Positions 26,701-35,034 of a stretch of DNA of 64,000 nt are shown piece by piece. The translations under genes were made by a program, and so were the position numbers. Every line of letters begins with the position of its first letter. Position 1 is the stretch's first letter. The stretch spans positions 5,640,434 through 5,704,433 of the forward strand of contig JACGCM010001948.1 in assembly GCA_014058105.1 (NCBI GenBank). Reading direction: 5' to 3'. The notes under the pieces are model-generated. The model ran no database searches and was not told where the DNA came from. It saw nothing but the letters and a program-made list of their open reading frames with translations. Origin of the DNA: Kingdonia uniflora. Lineage: Eukaryota > Streptophyta > Magnoliopsida > Ranunculales > Circaeasteraceae.

Positions 26701-29700
26701 TATATACACCAGTTATAGAGTCTGTCCAAGTTAAACTATTTGTCAGTATTGTAGGTGTTCCATTAATAACATAACCAGATATAGAACAAAATCTCTAACA
26801 AGGTCGGAAATAGCTCTCACAAGTGATCTAGGTATACAAAAACAGATAATGAGAACATAAAACAAAAGAGAATAACTACAAATGGAAACTGCCAAAAATA
26901 GAAGTTTGGACAATCTACCAAATGACCAAAGCCATTGTAAAGGTGAGATATAATCTCAACTAAATTACCATTCGCATACAATTTACTTTTTTGTTTATAG
27001 ACGTTCTTCGGCCTTTATGTTTTTCTTAGAATCACTCCTTCACGACATTTTTTTGCAGATTTAGCTCTTAGTGAGTTGTGATGTCTAGAAGATGCTTTGG
27101 CCGATTGAGACCGTGGGGGGTTAAAGACTTGAAGGTCGATGGAAAAGGATGACTATCCTTTGAAAACTTGTGGCCTGTAGGTACTTCAAGAAGTTTTGAA
27201 TATGCTCTTCGCCTTACTAGTAATTCATTGAGTCCAACGCACCTCTCTGTGATGGACCTGATCAGTTTGATTGGGTGTAGAAACATACCGCGTGATATAT
27301 GTTTCCCCGTCAGCATATTCAGAAAAAATTAAGAAAGTAACAGTATCCTCTTCATACTTGGTATGCTCATCAAACACTAAAACACTAGCAATGTACATAG
27401 CAGATTTATTGTAGAAAAAATCTGGGCTGGGCTGAGCTGGGCAGTGTAAATTAGGTATAAAGGAGTACTAAATAATCTCATTATTTAATTTGAGCTTAAT
27501 TTTGTTTCAATAGGTATAAAGGAGTACTAACACAACCAACGAGAGTTGGTGCAAACGGTTATGAACAACACCTCAAGACGTAGAAGTCATGGGTCAAATC
27601 ACCACCAACGCGAGCCACCCACCAGAAATTAACCTGACTTAAACGGAACGTGCGGATTGTGGGGTTTGTAATGAGCCCCAGGATAGTAGTTGGGTGAGTG
27701 GTGACAATTACGAACCTAGTGAATCTCGAGCAAAAGGAAAGGGGTTCTAACACCAACAAGGAGTGAAAATCTTCCATTTTCAGCTATATAAAGAGCCTCT
27801 ATAAGTTTGGAAATATTGTGACAGACAATTGGAAAGAAACACGAAGTATATCAACTCCATATTCTGCACGCAGCTGATCAACTCCAACTTAACTCATAAT
27901 CTTCGAGACATAAAGATACAGCTGGCACTAGCAACCAAAGAGAATCCAAAAAAACTTGAGAAAATCCACTCCAAAAGTATGACTTCATCAAACTATTGAA
28001 ATGAATTGTATCCACACTTATCACCGAGTGTCCGATTTATCTCCAAAAGTATACTCGTATGGAAGATTTATCACTTAGGAATATTTTATGGTCTGTTTTA
28101 AAATCCCTAAGAATCAAGGTTTCAGCCCCCTACTATTCTCTATAACTAGGTGATCTCAACTCTCTCATTGTGTAATTTGGGTATTAGAAGTGGATTAAAG
28201 CTCAAGCATTTTCAGTAATGTTTCTCATATAGTTTGTATTAGTTGTTTTAATTTAATGACAATTGCATTTTTTTTTATGTATATCGTGTTCTCTTCTTTA
28301 GTTTTCATAAGAACTGTTTTATGATCACTAAGTTTATGAGGAGCTATACCTCTTAGCTAAAGCTAAAAGGGATTTCTAACTCTAAAATATTTATAACTTA
28401 TAAACTTTGATATTCTACATAGTTAATTTACAATTTAATTTTATTCTCCACTTTATTTTCAAATCCATATATATCCCAACTCGATTGCCCTAACACGGAC
28501 TTGAATTGGAAAAAAAAATTGGATTCACAAAAGGATTTTCAGTCCAAATGTCATAAAATTCCTAAAGTGTGTATCAGAAGAAGATCTATAGATCAAAACA
28601 ATCTTGGCCTTAATAAGGTAAATAAATCTTAATCCATATCAATTTCTCGTGCTATAATTTTATCATAACATAGTAAATGCCCTAATATAGATTTGCATAT
28701 ATGACTATAAGTGTAGATCTAATAGGTTAGTAGACTGATAAACTATATCCAGAGGTTATTAATGGAATTAGAGAGAACTCTAAACCATAGTATTTTCTTC
28801 CTTGAACTTATTAACTTTTCTAAATTTATTACTTTAACTTGTTAATTACTTTAAATTTAGTTTTCACACTAAAAATAACCCAAAATCCTATATGCTTTTT
28901 CCCTCTTGATTTAAAAACTCGAAAATGTTTACACTTCAATCGTTTCTAGGAATTTTACCTAGTTTTAGGTACATTGAAACTACAATCTAAACCGTGTGCT
29001 ATGGCAAATTTTCAAGATTTCGATTTAGCACACCAATCTACATACAAAAGTCACAGAAACACCCCTCGCAAATAAGGAACTAAACCCACACTATTTCGAA
29101 AGGTGTATGTGATATAGGCTATAGCCTGACACTCGCTTCTTGTACTTGAACCAACAACCACAATTTTCTTTTTTCCTACTCAACCCAACTAGACTACCAC
29201 CAACTAAAAGTACAGTACCCATAAGTAAACTACAACACAATCTACTTCCCAATTAGAATAACAAAAACGACATCCAACGTCATGGAAAGCTTATTAAAAA
29301 AATCGCAATACTAAATCAGATAATGATGAATACGAGTCACATCTGGACGTCCAACAATAAAATAATCAATATACCAACAGGCGATAAGGTTTTGTATCCT
29401 GAACTACATTCCTCCTTCATCGATCTTGAGCTTCATAGCAGATCCCATAGGTGTACCAACCAGATTTGATCCGAGCATACATGCCTCTAAATAAAAGATC
29501 TACAACATACATTCGCTGCAACAAACTAAGTTACGCCTAGGAACCAGGCAACCTCAATCGCAAGAAAATAATGAAGAACCAAGTCCTTAAAGTTGCCCCA
29601 GATTCGTCTTCAAATAACGAAGCCGCTCCTTGTAATAACATTGTCAAGGACATGAAATACTCAAATGGCTCTAGCAGAAGACCTACGAGCAATCACCAAA

Positions 29701-30740
29701 TGATCATGATAGAAGAAGACCATATGAAACCAACAAATCACTGAAGATGTGGAACCATGCTCATGGTGCATGTCATAACCCATATATAGCTTTCTTTAAT
29801 AAGTAAACATCTTTCTTCAACATAACCATACCAAGTGGTTGATCCATATATACCTCTTCCTACAACACACCATGTCAGAAAGCATTCTCTACATCTAGCT
29901 TATATAAATCCAATTACAAGATTGACACCAATATAGAAACTCCCACCGAGTTCAGTCTTGCATTCGCAACCTCAAAAACTTGTAAATTTTGTGTCATATT
30001 GCCGGCGAATTGTCCGTTGGCATGAGTTGGAGTATTTTGGCATTTGTTGTGATTTTGATTTGGAAATTGTTGTGGCTAAATCTCTCAATTCCTCTTATTT
30101 AAACTTTCTAAATCACAATTCTTCTCTAAACGCAAGAAACCCAAATTACAAAAACCTCTTTGAAGATCTTTTCTATTGCAATTTTGAAAATCTATGATAC
30201 ATAGTCAATTACAACATTGCCACTGACATAGGAACTTGCACCATAAAAACTTGCAAATCTAGTGGCATGAGTCGCCGGCGAATTGCTCGTTGGATCAAAT
30301 TCCACATTGCTTTGAATTTTAGTTGGAAATTGCTGTGGCTGAAATCTCTCAATTCTCTTATCTCTTCTTTAAAATTTTCAAATCATAATTCTTTAAAGCG
30401 CAAGAATCCCAAATCGCTGAAACCTCTTTGCAAGTTCCCCTATTCCAAACCTATTACTTTGCATCGCATCTCCGTCTCGCGATATCTTATTCTTTAATTC
30501 TTGAATTTGATTAAGGATTTTTTCTTTTAAATATACACAAAGATCATGCTTTCATTAGGATCGTAATTTCACACTAACAATTGCACAAATTCATCAAAAC
30601 AAACTCAGAAACAATCAAAAACATCAGAAATTAACAAACCTGATGATCTTCTCCAGATATTCTGAAATTATGATATCCCAATACGGAGCTAAAGCAGCAG
30701 TTCCTTCAACAGCTACAATCAACTGTCTCTCACATGCCAT
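6378..30740 (-). CDS. MED25: MED25-like gene A, 5' part (exons 1-5, VWA domain)
   Basis: MED25 is a Mediator tail-associated subunit (PFT1 in Arabidopsis) that bridges transcription factors and RNA polymerase II in jasmonate, light and flowering responses. Five exons join as 30740-30640, 26565-26535, 13659-13599, 12271-12141 and 6578-6378. They total 525 nt (175 residues) without a stop, and every intron has GT and AG ends in the right phase. The protein begins MACERQLIVAVEGTAALAPY, the hallmark MED25 N-terminus, and carries WTRDV, FTGGGFND, GEALAEALL and GQKHCVLVAASNPY of the VWA-like Mediator-binding domain. Some conserved positions differ (FCAVET where I recall FCGNEL in relatives), suggesting a diverged paralogue. 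Introns are 4.1, 12.9, 1.3 and 5.6 kb and full of transposons. Later exons (CSVSL onward in relatives) are not in the window. Confidence 0.9.
6579..8411. other. MED25 A intron 4, left part
   Basis: Noncoding AT-rich intron. Short open frames at 7422-7634 and 7782-8102 (minus) show no motif I recognise. Apart from the degenerate MITE at about 6893-7018, nothing supported was seen. Confidence 0.5.
6893..7018. mobile_element. Degenerate relative of the GTGTCGG MITE family
   Basis: It has the same body phrases as the MITEs at 11771, 19732 and 60925 (GTACGGGGTGTC, GTGTCCGAGTGTCCG, GTCGGACACG). The ends are too worn to place and no target duplication was found. Confidence 0.45.
8417..11551 (+). 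mobile_element. 3.1 kb solo-LTR-like element, copy 1
   Basis: It starts TGTAATGACCC, ends GAAGTTACA and is flanked by an exact 5 bp direct repeat CATAA (8412-8416 and 11552-11556). TG...CA ends with short inverted TGTAA/TTACA and a 5 bp duplication are what an LTR left after recombination would show. No coding capacity, gag-pol or internal LTR pair was seen. It is homologous along its length to 15118-18743. The alternative is a noncoding (LARD-type) element without internal domain. It lies in MED25 A intron 4. Confidence 0.75.
8741..8767 (+). repeat. (GA)n microsatellite
   Basis: About 13 GA units inside solo-LTR copy 1. Copy 2 has only a short GAGAGAGGG stretch in the matching region. Confidence 0.9.
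11771..11934 (+). mobile_element. hAT-type MITE (GTGTCGG family)
   Basis: The element has ATAGGTAACAATG at the left and the inverted counterpart GGTTGTACCAAG at the right, and is flanked by the 8 bp direct repeat CTAAATAC (11763-11770 and 11935-11942). An 8 bp duplication is characteristic of hAT transposons. It is noncoding and about 164 bp long. The inner body has GTGTCGGTGTCCGACAC. It lies in MED25 A intron 4. Confidence 0.85.
12141..12271 (-). CDS. MED25: MED25 A exon 4
   Basis: 131 nt encoding CPVQHSNWTRDV, FTGGGFND and GEALAEALL. The acceptor is TTAATGCAG and the donor GTATAC. It joins exon 3 in phase 1 and exon 5 in phase 0. Confidence 0.92.
12272..13598. other. MED25 A intron 3
   Basis: 1,327 bp of AT-rich intron. 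I see no element with recognisable ends. Confidence 0.6.
13599..13659 (-). CDS. MED25: MED25 A exon 3
   Basis: 61 nt encoding KVSAGNCEFSMVLFNAYGGN plus one base. The acceptor is TTTTTGGCAG and the donor GTATAT. It corresponds to the second strand of the VWA fold. Confidence 0.92.
13660..15112. other. MED25 A intron 2, left part
   Basis: AT-rich intron. Overlapping minus-strand frames at 14766-15073 carry no motif I can name. Confidence 0.5.
15118..18743 (+). mobile_element. 3.6 kb solo-LTR-like element, copy 2
   Basis: Starts CGTAATGACCC (the TG of copy 1 mutated to CG), ends GGCGTTACA. Flanks are ACATG (15113-15117) and ACACG (18744-18748), a 5 bp duplication with one difference. It aligns with copy 1 at both ends and through most of the body (for example GTTGGAACCTAGTRGGATTC, and the block around 17760-18060). 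About 284 bp of its extra length is a fold-back MITE. There is no coding capacity. It lies in MED25 A intron 2. Confidence 0.75.
16067..16350. mobile_element. Fold-back MITE with ~100 bp inverted arms
   Basis: The left arm, from GAGAAATTTGGACTTTGG to CTTTGACAGCAAAT, is repeated inverted at the right (ATTTGCTGTCAAAGG to GACTTTGGCCCC reversed) with few differences. The loop is about 80 bp. It is absent from the matching place in copy 1, so it is an insertion into copy 2. Target duplication is not clear. Confidence 0.75.
18749..19433. other. MED25 A intron 2, nothing recognised
   Basis: AT-rich intronic DNA between solo-LTR copy 2 and the Emigrant-like element. No open frame or repeat boundary was seen. 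Confidence 0.5.
19436..20074. mobile_element. Emigrant-like (pogo-type) nonautonomous element
   Basis: The left end CAGTAAAACCTCTCTATAGT and the inverted right end ACTATAGAGGGGTTTTCCTA match the CAGTAAAACCTCTATAAATT termini of Emigrant MITEs. Both sides are flanked by TA, the usual target. It is about 453 bp once the nested MITE and its duplicated target are removed. There is no transposase. Confidence 0.75.
19732..19909 (+). mobile_element. hAT-type MITE nested in the Emigrant-like element
   Basis: The ends are TTAGGTAACAACG and CGTTGTTACCTAG, flanked by the exact 8 bp repeat GTTGTCAT (19724-19731 and 19910-19917). It is the same family as 11771-11934 and 60925-61074. Its insertion postdates the host element. 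Confidence 0.9.
20085..20250 (-). pseudogene. LINE endonuclease fragment
   Basis: One minus-strand frame reads LDDSWCIGEDFNTIW, resembling the GDFN motif of the apurinic endonuclease domain of plant L1-type LINE ORF2. No longer frame remains. The call rests on one motif. Confidence 0.45.
20251..21018. other. MED25 A intron 2, nothing recognised
   Basis: AT-rich. A short phrase (AAATAAGCCCCTTGTC) occurs twice (about 20272 and 20482) but no element boundary was found. Confidence 0.45.
21024..21168 (+). repeat. Copia-2 5' LTR
   Basis: 145 bp, TATTAGCAAGG to TTTCTACA, with a CTATATATAGAGG TATA-like stretch. Both copies of the LTR begin TA rather than TG. Confidence 0.95.
21169..21181 (+). other. 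Copia-2 primer-binding site
   Basis: TGGTGTTAGAGCG immediately follows the LTR. It is a diverged form of the tRNA-Met-complementary TGGTATCAGAGC. Confidence 0.8.
21476..22588 (+). pseudogene. Copia-2 gag remnant
   Basis: The frame opens at ATG 21476 (MAIGDESSSSS) with the gag N-terminal segment LLDGLNYARWEQSV. A TGA ends it at 21724 and further stops follow. It resumes at 22058-22588 with FLAGLNPDFEYAR. A complete CCHC zinc knuckle, CDYCGKWGHLKTAC, lies at about 22368-22410 and is followed by HGRRAGYQ. Gag would have formed the particle shell. At least one frameshift and several stops make it nonfunctional. Confidence 0.93.
22509..25866 (+). pseudogene. Copia-2 pol remnant (PR-INT-RT-RNase H)
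   Basis: The protease motif is DLGATDN instead of DSGAT. Integrase runs 23125-24000. The second acidic position reads FINNF where FIDDY is usual, and a Trp codon is TAG (23311-23313). The HSDIWGP and SERKN parts remain. RT starts at about 24400 (KWVFTFKENIDG, RLVAKGYAQ). A TGA at 24664-24666 sits where relatives have Arg, consistent with CGA to TGA deamination. 24712-25380 keeps MDVKNAFLNG, YGLKQSPRTW, LLVYVDDIIIT and LGIEV. A one-base shift occurs near 25375. RNase H (25540-25866) has SRSSAKAEYRAM and YCDNKSAISI, then loses frame. Confidence 0.95.
25883..25892 (+). other. Copia-2 polypurine tract
   Basis: TGAGGGGGAG abuts the 3' LTR, as is usual in plant Copia elements. Confidence 0.85.
25893..26039 (+). 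repeat. Copia-2 3' LTR
   Basis: 147 bp, direct copy of 21024-21168, ending CTACA before the ATAAC duplication. Confidence 0.95.
26535..26565 (-). CDS. MED25: MED25 A exon 2 (31 nt microexon)
   Basis: It encodes the last base of an Arg codon and CFCAVETKGQ. The acceptor is TTCTACAG and the donor GTATTT. It bridges exon 1 (phase 2) to exon 3 (phase 0), and the join matches the position of CFCGNELTGQ in other MED25 proteins. It is too short for an open-frame scan. Confidence 0.88.
26566..27540. other. MED25 A intron 1, left part
   Basis: Intronic AT-rich DNA. A minus-strand frame at 27068-27316 (82 codons) has no motif I recognise. TAGGTATAAAGGAGTACTAA occurs twice (about 27453 and 27510), 57 bp apart. 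Confidence 0.5.
27541..27760 (+). mobile_element. Probable tRNA-derived SINE
   Basis: A-box-like TGGTGCAAACGGTT and B-box-like GGGTCAAATCACC are about 35 bp apart on the plus strand, followed by a body of about 150 bp. A flanking CTAACAC/CCAAC phrase recurs on both sides but the duplication is imperfect. There is no poly(A) tail. Confidence 0.5.
27761..29389. other. MED25 A intron 1, nothing recognised
   Basis: AT-rich intron with no usable open frame or repeat boundary that I could see. Confidence 0.5.
29390..29910 (-). pseudogene. Copia reverse transcriptase remnant
   Basis: On the minus strand, frames between 29910 and 29390 keep KLDVENAF, GVLEEEVYMDQPLGM, KKAIYGL and, further down, YLKTNLGQL-like and GTPMGSAMKLKIDEGG-like blocks in the order found in Copia RT. 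No LTRs were found nearby. The frame changes repeatedly, so this is an old fragment. Confidence 0.75.
29908..30500. repeat. Diverged tandem duplication, ~290 bp unit
   Basis: Unit 1 (about 29908-30200) and unit 2 (about 30201-30500) share AATTACAA, ATTGCCACT/ATTGACACC, CGCCGGCGAATTG, TTGGAAATTG and TCTCAATTC in the same order. Copy identity is moderate. Open frames at 29958 and 30267 are in corresponding parts but are not alike as proteins beyond short pieces. Confidence 0.65.
30640..30740 (-). CDS. MED25: MED25 A exon 1
   Basis: 101 nt from ATG at 30740-30738 to the donor GTTTGT. It encodes MACERQLIVAVEGTAALAPY and WDIIISEYLEKIIR. The start is set by alignment to the conserved MED25 N-terminus. 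No other in-frame Met lies upstream before the next stop region that would fit better. Confidence 0.92.
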
Positions 30741-30994
30741 TATTTATCTCTTGATTTGAAATTAGGAGGTTTTTTCCTTGATTTTGTGAGAAACAAAGGT
30801 CTGTTTTTTTTCCCTAGTTCTACGCATTATGTCATCGGATACAAATCAAAAGAAGACTTTTGGGTTCACTACTTACATTGTGTTGCTGCCGGGCCGTGTC
30901 ATACTACAGTATTTATTTCTTCTTAAAATCATATTTGAATAGCAAAACATAACAAATTTGCCTATTATCTATATTTGAAAGTCAAATTTGAAAT
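30741..30994 (-). promoter_or_regulatory. Remaining 5' flank of MED25 A
   Basis: Only 254 bp separate the start codon of MED25 A from the terminal repeat of the large MULE, so any 5' UTR and core promoter must lie here or inside the transposon. No clear TATA box at a usual distance was identified. Confidence 0.4.
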
Positions 30995-31178
30995 GGAAAG
31001 GATTTTGAGACACTCACAAACCAAACACTCAAGTCTAACTTAATATCAACCACTCATCTAACTAAAAATTTATGATTTGCTATAAATAAAATGAGGTCGA
31101 AAACGTTTTGGGCCTAGCTGTCTCACTTCCTCTCTCTTCCCCTCTAGGTAGCAAACACGTCGTATTTCCCTCTCTCTT
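30995..31178 (+). repeat. MULE left terminal inverted repeat
   Basis: It pairs with 52372-52572 inverted. Shared stretches include GAGACACTCA, CCAAACACTCAAGT, CCACTCATCT, GATTTGCTATA, CCTAGCTG, CTCTCTTCCCCTCTAG and GTCGTATTTCCCTCTCTC. Confidence 0.88.
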
Positions 31179-31671
31179 ACAAAGAATTCAAATCACTCGC
31201 ATCTCACTCATATTGTTATCTCTTCCCCCCTCTCTCTCTCTCACACACTCTTTGTTATATTCACCATTAGAGTGGTTTTCGAATTCCCTAAATTCCTTCC
31301 CTTAAATCTCTTTCTCTCTGTTGAACAGTTTTTCTCTCTATTTAAAACCTTAACCAATTACTGTTTTTCTCTCTCGAACAGTTTTTCTTTCTCAAACAGT
31401 TTCTCTCTGTTATACTCGCCATTAGAGACAGTGTTATTTTCATTTGGGGGTTTCAGAGAATAATTTAGGGTCTGTTGTTGAATATTGAAGAACAATTTGT
31501 TGGTAGAGATTGTTGTTTATTTGAAGGTATTGAGAATGAGATCCCATTGACAATAATTATAATTATAGTTCATTTAATGGTTGTCTCCCCATTTGTGTAT
31601 GCATTTTACAATCCAAATTTTAATTTATTTCCCCTAGTTCATGTCCCTTCTGTGTAATCAATGGTTAGAAG

Positions 31672-32120
31672 TAGGGCTGTCAATAGATCAGATTCGAACC
31701 GGATCTACTACAATCCGAATCCAATCCAAAACTTTATAAGTAACATCCATATCTGATCCGATCTGAAACTTTTATGGTTAAATCCGAATCCGATCCAGGC
31801 TTGAACCCATGACATTTCAAGGGTTTTAAGAACTAAGTACCACTTAGCCACAAAACTAAATATGTTATAATTTATTTTCTTATTGTATATAATATATTTT
31901 TAATAGTTTTAGAATATTTACATTGATAAAATATAAACATATCGGTATATAACTTTGGATCGGATATTTATCGGATTGACTGGGCACCATCCGAATCCAA
32001 TCCAAAATTATTTCGGATGTTTCTTATTCGGATCGGATCGGATTTGGATCGGAAAAAATGACATTCATATCATAAAAAAGAATCGAATTTCAGATTATAT
32101 CCAATCCATTAACATCTCTA
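31672..32120 (+). mobile_element. hAT-like nonautonomous element (449 bp)
   Basis: It starts TAGGGCTGTCAATAG and ends CATTAACATCTCTA, imperfect inverted ends of the TAGGGNTGTCAA type. It is flanked by the exact 8 bp repeat GTTAGAAG (31664-31671 and 32121-32128). The interior is rich in GGATCGGAT and its inverse. There is no coding frame. It is nested in the MULE. Confidence 0.85.
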
Positions 32121-32132
32121 GTTAGAAGTCAA

Positions 32133-32152
32133 AATTGTCGAATTCGACAATT
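32133..32152. repeat. 20 bp perfect palindrome of the MULE
   Basis: AATTGTCGAATTCGACAATT reads the same on both strands. It is one of a dispersed set in the MULE. An imperfect copy, AATATTGTTGATTTCGACAA, follows at 32182. Confidence 0.9.
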
Positions 32153-33789
32153 ACCAAGTGTAATTGAAGTTATGCATATATAATATTGTTGATTTCGACA
32201 ATATTGCACTGAGACTTTGACTAATAAAATTGTGTACATGTACACAATGAAAGAGAAAGTGTCTTCTAAAGCTTCCAATAGAAGAAAAAGAGAGTTGGAC
32301 AGAGCAGACCCAGAACACCTGGACTTTAAATATGCAAAAACATATAAGAAAAAGATAAGGATTGTTGAGAAGAAAATAATGATTCCTCCAAACACTGTTG
32401 TACAATCACTTAACTTTGAAACTACGAATAAGGGTCTTTATCAACACAATGGAGCTGATACAATGGATCATATTAAAGATGTTGGCGAGGCTCGGGTAAC
32501 TGTGGGTTCTGAAATTCATAGTGAGTCTGCCCAAACTACTTTGGGAGCTCAACCAACGATCCCAACTGATTCTGATGTTAATATTCCTAGTGTTGGGGAG
32601 AATTGTGAACGTAGTTCTGGGGGTAATTGTGAAGGCGAGGGGGCTGCAAACAATGAAGATATATGCCTTATTGATAATAGTCTGCTCAAGAGCTTCAAGT
32701 TCCATAGAGCGAGGTCGATCGCGATAGGGCATGTTTACTATTTAATTATTATTTGTTATTCCCATTACTGTTGTTATAATTCGAAATTTAAATAGTTACA
32801 TTTTATTTGGTAATCTCGTTTTTTTAGCATAATCGATGTTATTGTTCAGGAGAAGTCGTGCCTTCGTGTTCACCATCACCCGTCAACGTGGGATCTTACA
32901 AGGGAACCACAAACGGTCCAGGATTTGGTTAAGTTGAAGGGTTTAAATAAAATTGGGGTCATATCGTATAACTCTTATAACTCCGGGCTTATTTTTACTT
33001 TTGTCAAACGTTGGCAACCAAAAACTAATAGTTTCCACTTCAAATAGGGAGAGATGACTCCAACTTTAGATAATGTGGAGCAATTGATTGGCTTTGGTAC
33101 AGATGGTGATACCACAGTAATTGACGGTACTTGGGGATTTCTCGCGCTTCTCGAGGTTTTCTAGAAGAATCCTTTGCTAGATTTTAATGGATTCAAGACT
33201 TTAAAAGCTGGTGGTGCTGGGAATTCTTTGTTACTGAGGAAACTAAGAGAACATTATGCATACAAATTGAAGAAGGTTATCAGTGATGGTACCACTGCAG
33301 CAGCCAAGAAGAAGGGGTTAACAGCCAGATCTGTTGCTCTCATCCGTACATGTTATATGTCAATGGTTCCTTTTTATTTCCCACCAAAAATGGCGTTGAT
33401 GTCAGTGCACGGTATCTTGACTTGTTTGCCAAGGACAAAGCGGCAAAGAAGTGGCCATGGGGATCAGCAGTTCTGGCACACATATATCACAATCTCGGTG
33501 CAACATCTCGAGATAATGGGAGGCAATTTACATGTTGTACCATGCTACTCGAGGTAATTCCCGTACTCCTTTACTACTGTTGTATACATATGCATGAACC
33601 TGTTTACTAATTTGATTTTGTTTATCTATATACATGTAGTCGTGGATCTGCTACGGATAGAAACGGTGGTCTGGCTTTACTAAAGTTTAGGGAAGCATTG
33701 GACAATTACAAAGTCGAGGATGCAAGTTGATTAGATGAACTATCATTTATTGTAGTATACACAGGTCTATTGGTTCATTATTATATAAG

Positions 33790-34040
33790 TACATATTAGT
33801 TGTGAAGAAAATTTTAGCAGTGGATTTGGAGTTATAAAAAAAAAAATATTGTCGAAGTCGATAATATTGGTAGTGTATATGGAAACATGGAATATATAAT
33901 ATTGTCGAGTTCGAGAATTATGGTAGTGTAGTTGGAGTTATGCATATATAATATTGTCGAAATTGACAATATAGTTAAATTATTGTCAAACTATTGGATA
34001 AACCGACAATTTAATACTGCATATTCGATAATTATTTGGT
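33790..34040 (+). repeat. MULE internal direct repeat, left copy
   Basis: Aligned with 48020-48310 in the same orientation: a GTGAAGAAAATTTTAG-like start, TTTGGAGTTA, ATATTGTCGAARTCGA, GTAGTGTA, TTGGATAAACYGACAATTTA. Each copy carries three or four of the palindromic motifs. Confidence 0.8.
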
Positions 34041-35016
34041 ATTTGCACAGTTTCTTCTTTAGATGTATTTCCCATCTATTTTGTTGTTCTTAACATAATA
34101 CATTTGACTCATTTTTTACGTAGGTTGTATGTGATCCATATTGAGATAAAAGGGATTCTGCACATGGGTTCAAGGAGATCACCTATTTTTATGGTACATT
34201 AACAAGTCTAGACCATGTTCAGCCCTACTACCCAAATAGGGTTGTGCGGCAATTTTCTCGGGAATAAGTCATCCCCACAAAGCCATTGTATCCAGAGGTG
34301 TCCAATCTATGGATCTTAAAAGAGCCAAAAAAATATAACCCTAAGTATGAGTGGGTTGATTGTTTCTCTGCGAAGAAGTGGAAAGATTGGGTATTGAAGA
34401 AGGCTAAAAGGGGGCAGAGGGTACTAGAGGGGCCTCCAATATGTACGGAAGGATATTTGGAGTGGTTTGCTACTATCTCGTGGATGACAATCTGTCCTAT
34501 TACTGTTGACTTGGCTGCAGATGATGATGTTAGGTTATTTAGAATTCATCGGAGGAAGGAAGCCTATATCATTGAGGATGGTGACACCCCCGTGGACCAA
34601 TGTGAAGATGTTGGTAAACAATATAATGCACCGGTTAGTACATCTTACGACAAATTTGATTAACTTCTCTTATATTATGTTTACTTCACAAAATTTATTC
34701 CTTAATATTTATTCTATAATATTATGTTTACTTCACAAACCACTTTTGTAGCTTAATGAGCATGCCACTCTGTCTCCAAATGCCCATGATACCATGCCAA
34801 CACGGAGTGAATCTGGCGGGTTGGATAAGTAAATCACAGTATTAAATGACGAGCTTCAGAAGCTTAAGGAAGATAAAGATAAAGAGTTTGAACCCAACAT
34901 AAAGCTAACAGAGGCCCTGAAAAAGAAGGTCAGTTATACTAGCAACTAGTATATTGTTGTTCACTATCTGCATGCAACTTAATATTAGTATTTAAGTGAA
35001 GTTATCCTTATATCAT

Positions 35017-35034
35017 ATTGTCGAATTCGACAAT
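35017..35034. repeat. 18 bp perfect palindrome of the MULE
   Basis: ATTGTCGAATTCGACAAT, the same core as at 32133. A near copy, ATATTGTCGAGATCGACAAT, follows at about 35068, and a form with the arms pulled apart at about 35111-35137. All are in introns of the PMD gene. Confidence 0.9.

Noticed and set aside
27541..27760. A tRNA gene
   Set aside because: The boxes are degenerate and no acceptor stem pairs.
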